Source: Flavobacteriales bacterium
GTDB taxonomy: Bacteria > Bacteroidota > Bacteroidia > Flavobacteriales_D > Parvicellaceae
Length of the DNA: 8,949 nt
Assembly: GCA_026993705.1 (NCBI GenBank)
Contig: JALWSJ010000038.1
Span: forward strand, 1-8,949
Direction of reading: 5' to 3'
This document shows positions 5,693 to 8,949 of this stretch, one piece after another. Made by a program: the position numbers and the translations under genes. Below the pieces are notes generated by a model that made no database searches, was not told the origin of the DNA, and saw only the letters and a list, made by a program, of their open reading frames with translations. Each line of letters opens with the position of its first letter. Position 1 is the stretch's first letter.

Positions 5693-6913
5693 ATGGCACT
5701 TGACGAGAAAGAAATAACAAAGCAGTTTAGCAACAAAAAAATAATCATTCCGATTCTTTTTGGATTGACGGTTTCAGCCTTATTACTTTACTATAATTTA
5801 AGTGATGTACGTTTTGAACCTATTTCAGCAGCAACAGTGGGGACCGCTCAGACGTACCAATGGGTTGATGCAAATGGCAACGGAGTTATAGATTTAAAAC
5901 AACAAAATGAATTTGTACCTTCTCCAAATGGAGATTATGTTCGCATTACCTATAAGGAAATTCTAAAAGACATACACTGGACTACTTATACCATATTGTG
6001 GATTGTTTTAGCTTGGAGTATGATGTTACTTCGAGATGTAATGTATATGTACAGAATAAGAGCTTTAGCTGATAAAGAATTATCATGGAGACAATCTTTT
6101 AATGTGGTTATGGTTTGGGAGTTTGCCTCTTCGTTAACCCCCGGGGTTGTCGGAGGAGCAGCTTTAGCAATGTTTATTTTAAATAGAGAAAAAATTGCTT
6201 TAGGAAAAGCTACTGCTTTGGTTATGATAACCACAATGTTTGATAATTTGTTTTTTTTATTAGCCATTCCTACTGTTTATGTATTGGTGGGGCAGTCCAC
6301 CTTTTTTCCTCCATTGGAAGGGAAGGAAATATTGGGGATACATTTTGGCGTTGAAGGCTTATTTTGGTTGGCTTACGGTATTGTATTGTTCTTCTTTCTT
6401 TTTCTGTTTACAGGATTAATAGTCAGACCTCAAGTAGTAAAAAAAAGTTTGTTGGTTGTATTTTCCTTACCTATTCTTAGAAGATTCAAGCATAAAGCTG
6501 AAAAAACAGGAAACGAAATAGAAATAGCATCTCAAGCTTTACAAGGTAAACCATTTTCATATTGGTATAAACCTTTTATAGCCACTGCAATTGCATGGAC
6601 GGGACGTTTTATGGTAATTAATTTCATCATACAAGGTTTTGTAGAGCTTCAATTAGCAGATCATTTTAAATTATATGCCAGAGAATTGGGAATGTGGATA
6701 TTAATGTTAATCAGTCCTACGCCCGGTGGAAGTGGTGTCGCAGAATATACGTTTACGGTTTTTTTAGGAGAGTTCATTCCTTTGGGAACAGCAGTTGTTT
6801 TTGCTGTGTTGTGGAGATTATTAAGTTATTACCCTTATTTATTTATAGGATCAATCGTCTTACCTAGATGGTTGAATAAAACAAGCCGGTATTCAAGTAT
6901 TGAGGAGGAATAA
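5693..6913 (+). CDS. Lysylphosphatidylglycerol-synthase TM-region / UPF0104 family membrane protein
   Basis: A polytopic inner-membrane protein of the family containing the flippase-like domain of MprF and archaeal AglD. It has only the membrane part; the C-terminal aminoacyl-transfer domain of MprF is absent. A lipid or lipid-linked substrate transporter role is likely but unproven. Family signatures are SSLTPGVVGGAALAMFILNR (146-165) and the conserved SPTPGGSGVAE (341-351). Helices are predicted at about 18-35, 97-113, 174-200, 222-246, 295-315, 333-341 and 364-390. Unusually, the loop after helix 1 (about 36-95) is long and contains DANGNGVIDLKQ at 59-70, which fits a calcium-binding EF-hand or dockerin loop apart from Gln at position 12. 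The gene starts 3 bp after the GtrA-like gene. Its last codons carry a GAGGAGGAA stretch. Confidence 0.85.
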   Translation: MALDEKEITKQFSNKKIIIPILFGLTVSALLLYYNLSDVRFEPISAATVGTAQTYQWVDANGNGVIDLKQQNEFVPSPNGDYVRITYKEILKDIHWTTYTILWIVLAWSMMLLRDVMYMYRIRALADKELSWRQSFNVVMVWEFASSLTPGVVGGAALAMFILNREKIALGKATALVMITTMFDNLFFLLAIPTVYVLVGQSTFFPPLEGKEILGIHFGVEGLFWLAYGIVLFFFLFLFTGLIVRPQVVKKSLLVVFSLPILRRFKHKAEKTGNEIEIASQALQGKPFSYWYKPFIATAIAWTGRFMVINFIIQGFVELQLADHFKLYARELGMWILMLISPTPGGSGVAEYTFTVFLGEFIPLGTAVVFAVLWRLLSYYPYLFIGSIVLPRWLNKTSRYSSIEEE

Positions 6914-6931
6914 AATTTGGCAAAATAAACG

Positions 6932-8398
6932 ATGGCAGAATTAAAAGATAAAGAAGAAGCACAAGAAGAAAATAAAGAACCTTTATTTGATGGGAATTTC
7001 TTTACAGAGTTTATCGAGGATTTAAAGCAGTTTTTACACAGTGTTACCTCCATTAAAGAAGAGGTAAACGTGCAAATGGCTGTGCATAAGATTAAAAAGG
7101 GAATCGACTTTTCGGGATCTTCGGTTTGGATTTTGGTTTGTTCTATTATTGTTGCTTCAATTGGATTGAATGCAAACTCGGTGGCTGTAATTATTGGAGC
7201 CATGCTTATTTCACCTTTGATGGGACCTATTAGAGGTTTTGGTTTGGCTTTGGCTACCAATGATATGAAAACATTAATAGCTTCGTTGGTCAATTTTGGA
7301 GTAATGGTTGCCGTAAGTTTAATAGCTTCATGGGCTTACTTTTGGTTGACACCTCTCAAAGAAATTACACCTGAATTGGTCGCTAGAACTCAACCACAAG
7401 TTTTAGATGTTCTAGTTGCCTTTTTTGGTGGGTTGGCAGGTATTATTGCAGCGGTATCCACGAATAGAAGTGCAGCCTTGACCGTTATTCCGGGGGTTGC
7501 AATCGCTACAGCTTTGATGCCTCCATTATGTACGGCAGGTTTTGGTTTGGCTACTCATAATTGGGATTTCTTTTTCGGTGCTTTTTACTTGTTTACTTTA
7601 AATTCTGTTTTTATTGGGCTTTCAACTATTGTTACTGTATGGATGTTAGGTTTTCCTATGGTACAGATGTTGAATAAGGAACGAGAAAAGAAAGTAAAAT
7701 GGACGATTTCTATTTTTCTGTTATTGATTATTATTCCCAGCATCATAGGGTTTATAAGGATTATCAATGAATCTATTTTTTATAGAGAAACCAAAGATTA
7801 TATTGCGTTCTTGGAAAAACATAACAGCGATGTCAATATTAGCCCTAAAATAAATTACAACGACGGAAGTCCTGAGGTTACACTTTGGGTGCAAGGTCCT
7901 TATTTGAATGATAAAGAAATTAATTTCTGGAAATCATTGAAAAATGATTACAATTTAAAAGACGTTGACGTAAATATTAAACAACAAGAATATCCGCATA
8001 CCTATATCGATACAAACTCTATTCGTTTGCAAACGATGTATGAATCTAAATTATCGGCACTAAACTCCATTGAAGAAGAACGTGATTATCTTAAAAGAGA
8101 GTTGATTCGTTTGCAAAATCCTAAACTTAACTTTTTGGAATTAGAACGTCGTTTAAAAATGAGTTTTCCTAATTTACAAGAGCTCATCTATGGAGAAGAT
8201 GCTTTATTGACACGTTTTTCCGGTAATATTGATACGGTATATTTGTTTGCCGTTAAATGGGATAAAGAACTAACGGACTCCATTAAGAATATTGAATACA
8301 CAGATAAACTGAAAGAAACCTTACGCTTAGAACTTCAACTAAAAAATCTTGTTGATTCTACTGCCGATAATCGAATTAGATTAATCGAATTAAACTAA
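6932..8398 (+). CDS. DUF389 (TIGR00341-type) membrane protein with C-terminal extension
   Basis: A membrane protein of the widespread DUF389 family, whose function is not established. An acidic, charged N-terminus (1-20) precedes the DUF389 core. SIIVASIGLNANSVAVIIGA (71-90) followed by MLISPLMGPIRGFGLA is the diagnostic stretch. Further helices are at about 113-139, 157-175, 182-204, 211-239 and 257-275. SALTVIPGVAIATALMPPLC-like sequence lies at about 180-200. After the last helix, residues 276-488 form a soluble region: a small alpha/beta segment (about 285-352), a likely coiled coil (about 365-395), then a mixed helical end. The gene follows an 18-bp gap. An in-frame TTG at 6917 is followed by TAA at 6926, so the ATG at 6932 is the true start. 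Confidence 0.85.
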   Translation: MAELKDKEEAQEENKEPLFDGNFFTEFIEDLKQFLHSVTSIKEEVNVQMAVHKIKKGIDFSGSSVWILVCSIIVASIGLNANSVAVIIGAMLISPLMGPIRGFGLALATNDMKTLIASLVNFGVMVAVSLIASWAYFWLTPLKEITPELVARTQPQVLDVLVAFFGGLAGIIAAVSTNRSAALTVIPGVAIATALMPPLCTAGFGLATHNWDFFFGAFYLFTLNSVFIGLSTIVTVWMLGFPMVQMLNKEREKKVKWTISIFLLLIIIPSIIGFIRIINESIFYRETKDYIAFLEKHNSDVNISPKINYNDGSPEVTLWVQGPYLNDKEINFWKSLKNDYNLKDVDVNIKQQEYPHTYIDTNSIRLQTMYESKLSALNSIEEERDYLKRELIRLQNPKLNFLELERRLKMSFPNLQELIYGEDALLTRFSGNIDTVYLFAVKWDKELTDSIKNIEYTDKLKETLRLELQLKNLVDSTADNRIRLIELN

Positions 8399-8409
8399 AA
8401 CTTTATAAT

Positions 8410-8748
8410 ATGGCGAAAAAAAAGAAAATAAACATTATCTATTCAACCAATCAAAATTTTGATTACGATTATGATGATGAACAGGAGGAAGAAACACTGC
8501 CTAATTCCGAACAAAAGTTGTATGTTTCCATAGATAGAAAACAACGTAAAGGCAAGGCGGTTACTTTGGTTGAAGGATTTATTGGTACGGATGATGATTT
8601 GAAAGATTTAGGTAAAATCCTGAAAACAAAGTGTGGAGTAGGAGGTAGTGCAAAAAACGGAGAAATTATTATTCAAGGAGAACATAAAGATAAGGTTTTT
8701 GACTTACTAAAAAACGAAGGTTACGGCGTGAAGAAAAAAGGAGGCTGA
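8410..8748 (+). CDS. yciH: SUI1/eIF1-family translation factor (YciH-like)
   Basis: A small cytosolic protein homologous to eukaryotic eIF1 and E. coli YciH, implicated in start-site fidelity and non-canonical initiation. The N-terminal tail (1-35) is lysine-rich, then acidic (YDYDDEQEEE). The SUI1 domain covers about 38-110, with the basic DRKQRKGKAVTLVEGF (42-57), KTKCGVGGSAKNGEIIIQG (72-90) and the terminal EGYGVKKKGG. This lines up with the KCGCGGAVKDGVIEIQG region typical of YciH. The length (112 aa) matches the family. It is the last gene of the operon, 11 bp after DUF389. Its place among membrane-lipid genes is unexplained and may reflect co-regulation rather than shared function. Confidence 0.9.
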   Translation: MAKKKKINIIYSTNQNFDYDYDDEQEEETLPNSEQKLYVSIDRKQRKGKAVTLVEGFIGTDDDLKDLGKILKTKCGVGGSAKNGEIIIQGEHKDKVFDLLKNEGYGVKKKGG

Positions 8749-8815
8749 ATAGTATAAAAACATGCATCATCTGAGAACTACAAATTCCACTTTCTTGCAC
8801 TTATCTCAATTGCGT

Positions 8816-8914
8816 CAGACTGTCTAAAAACCCTAAGAAATTTGAAAATAAGAATTATAACACATTGATAATCAGATATAAATTTTACTGTAAATTAGGT
8901 TTTTAGACAGTCTG
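8816..8914. mobile_element. 99-bp MITE-like element with perfect 17-bp inverted ends
   Basis: The left end CAGACTGTCTAAAAACC (8816-8832) is the exact reverse complement of the right end (8898-8914). The 65-bp interior is AT-rich and non-coding. The element is flanked by GCGT on both sides (8812-8815 and 8915-8918), as expected for a 4-bp target duplication. Taking out the element and one GCGT gives CAATTGCGTTAGGGATTATT. This contains GCGTTAGGGAT, which also appears, reversed, at the end of the structured repeat near 1287-1297. It is too small to encode a transposase, so a full-length insertion sequence elsewhere in the genome would have to mobilise it. The inverted ends could also form an RNA hairpin in the 3' end of the operon transcript. 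Confidence 0.75.
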
Positions 8915-8949
8915 GCGTTAGGGATTATTAAGTGACTGTGAAAAAACAG
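8915..8949 (-). repeat. Likely start of a second structured repeat copy, reverse orientation, cut by window edge
   Basis: GCGTTAGGGAT (8915-8925) is the reverse complement of ATCCCTAACGC, the closing sequence of the repeat at 1148-1297. The two copies differ after these 11 bases, and the hairpin part would lie beyond the window. The identification is tentative because the shared stretch is short. Confidence 0.4.

Noticed and set aside
6900..6931. GAGGAGGAA with TTG at 6917 as an upstream start of the DUF389 gene
   Set aside because: The TTG frame hits TAA at 6926 after three codons, so it cannot extend the protein.
8816..8914. The inverted ends at 8816-8914 as a normal intrinsic terminator
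   Set aside because: The 65-base spacer is too long for a typical terminator hairpin, there is no U-run immediately after the stem, and the flanking GCGT repeats fit insertion better.
1..8949. CRISPR array or defence island
   Set aside because: No regularly spaced direct repeats and no nuclease, methylase or toxin-antitoxin genes are visible.

Overview
The window looks like an AT-rich Bacteroidota genome, most likely a flavobacterium. The signs are a TonB-dependent receptor with a Bacteroidota-style N-terminal carboxypeptidase-regulatory-like domain, a secreted protein with a type IX secretion (T9SS) C-terminal sorting domain, TAnnTTTG-like promoter boxes, weak ribosome binding sites, and structured palindromic repeats between genes. 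No rRNA, tRNA, CRISPR array or transposase gene is visible.

Layout. (1) Positions 1-953, minus strand: the N-terminal 317 codons of a TonB-dependent receptor that runs off the left edge. (2) Positions 954-1669: a gene-free stretch of about 700 bp holding a small hairpin, a two-hairpin structured repeat (about 1148-1297) and a 176-bp palindromic element (1480-1655) that ends 14 bp before the next start codon. (3) Positions 1670-2671: a secreted diheme c-type cytochrome. (4) Positions 2811-4139: a secreted, probably beta-propeller protein whose T9SS sorting domain is cut off by a one-base frameshift; the rest of that domain is readable in another frame to 4324. (5) Positions 4493-8748: a tight five-gene operon, plsC-like acyltransferase, GtrA-like membrane protein, lysylphosphatidylglycerol-synthase-type (UPF0104) membrane protein, DUF389 membrane protein and a SUI1/YciH protein. 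(6) Positions 8749-8949: a gene-free end carrying a 99-bp MITE-like element with perfect 17-bp inverted ends and a 4-bp direct repeat. It sits inside the motif GCGTTAGGGAT, which is also the end of the structured repeat in region 2.

How the parts relate. The operon is mostly envelope biology: phospholipid acylation plus three polytopic membrane proteins, ending in a small translation-initiation-like protein. Genes 1, 3 and 4 are exported or outer-membrane proteins with separate transcription. I found no convincing defence or novel enzymatic system. The most interesting material is in the intergenic DNA, with three kinds of palindromic repeat, one apparently inserted into another, and in the frameshifted T9SS sorting domain.
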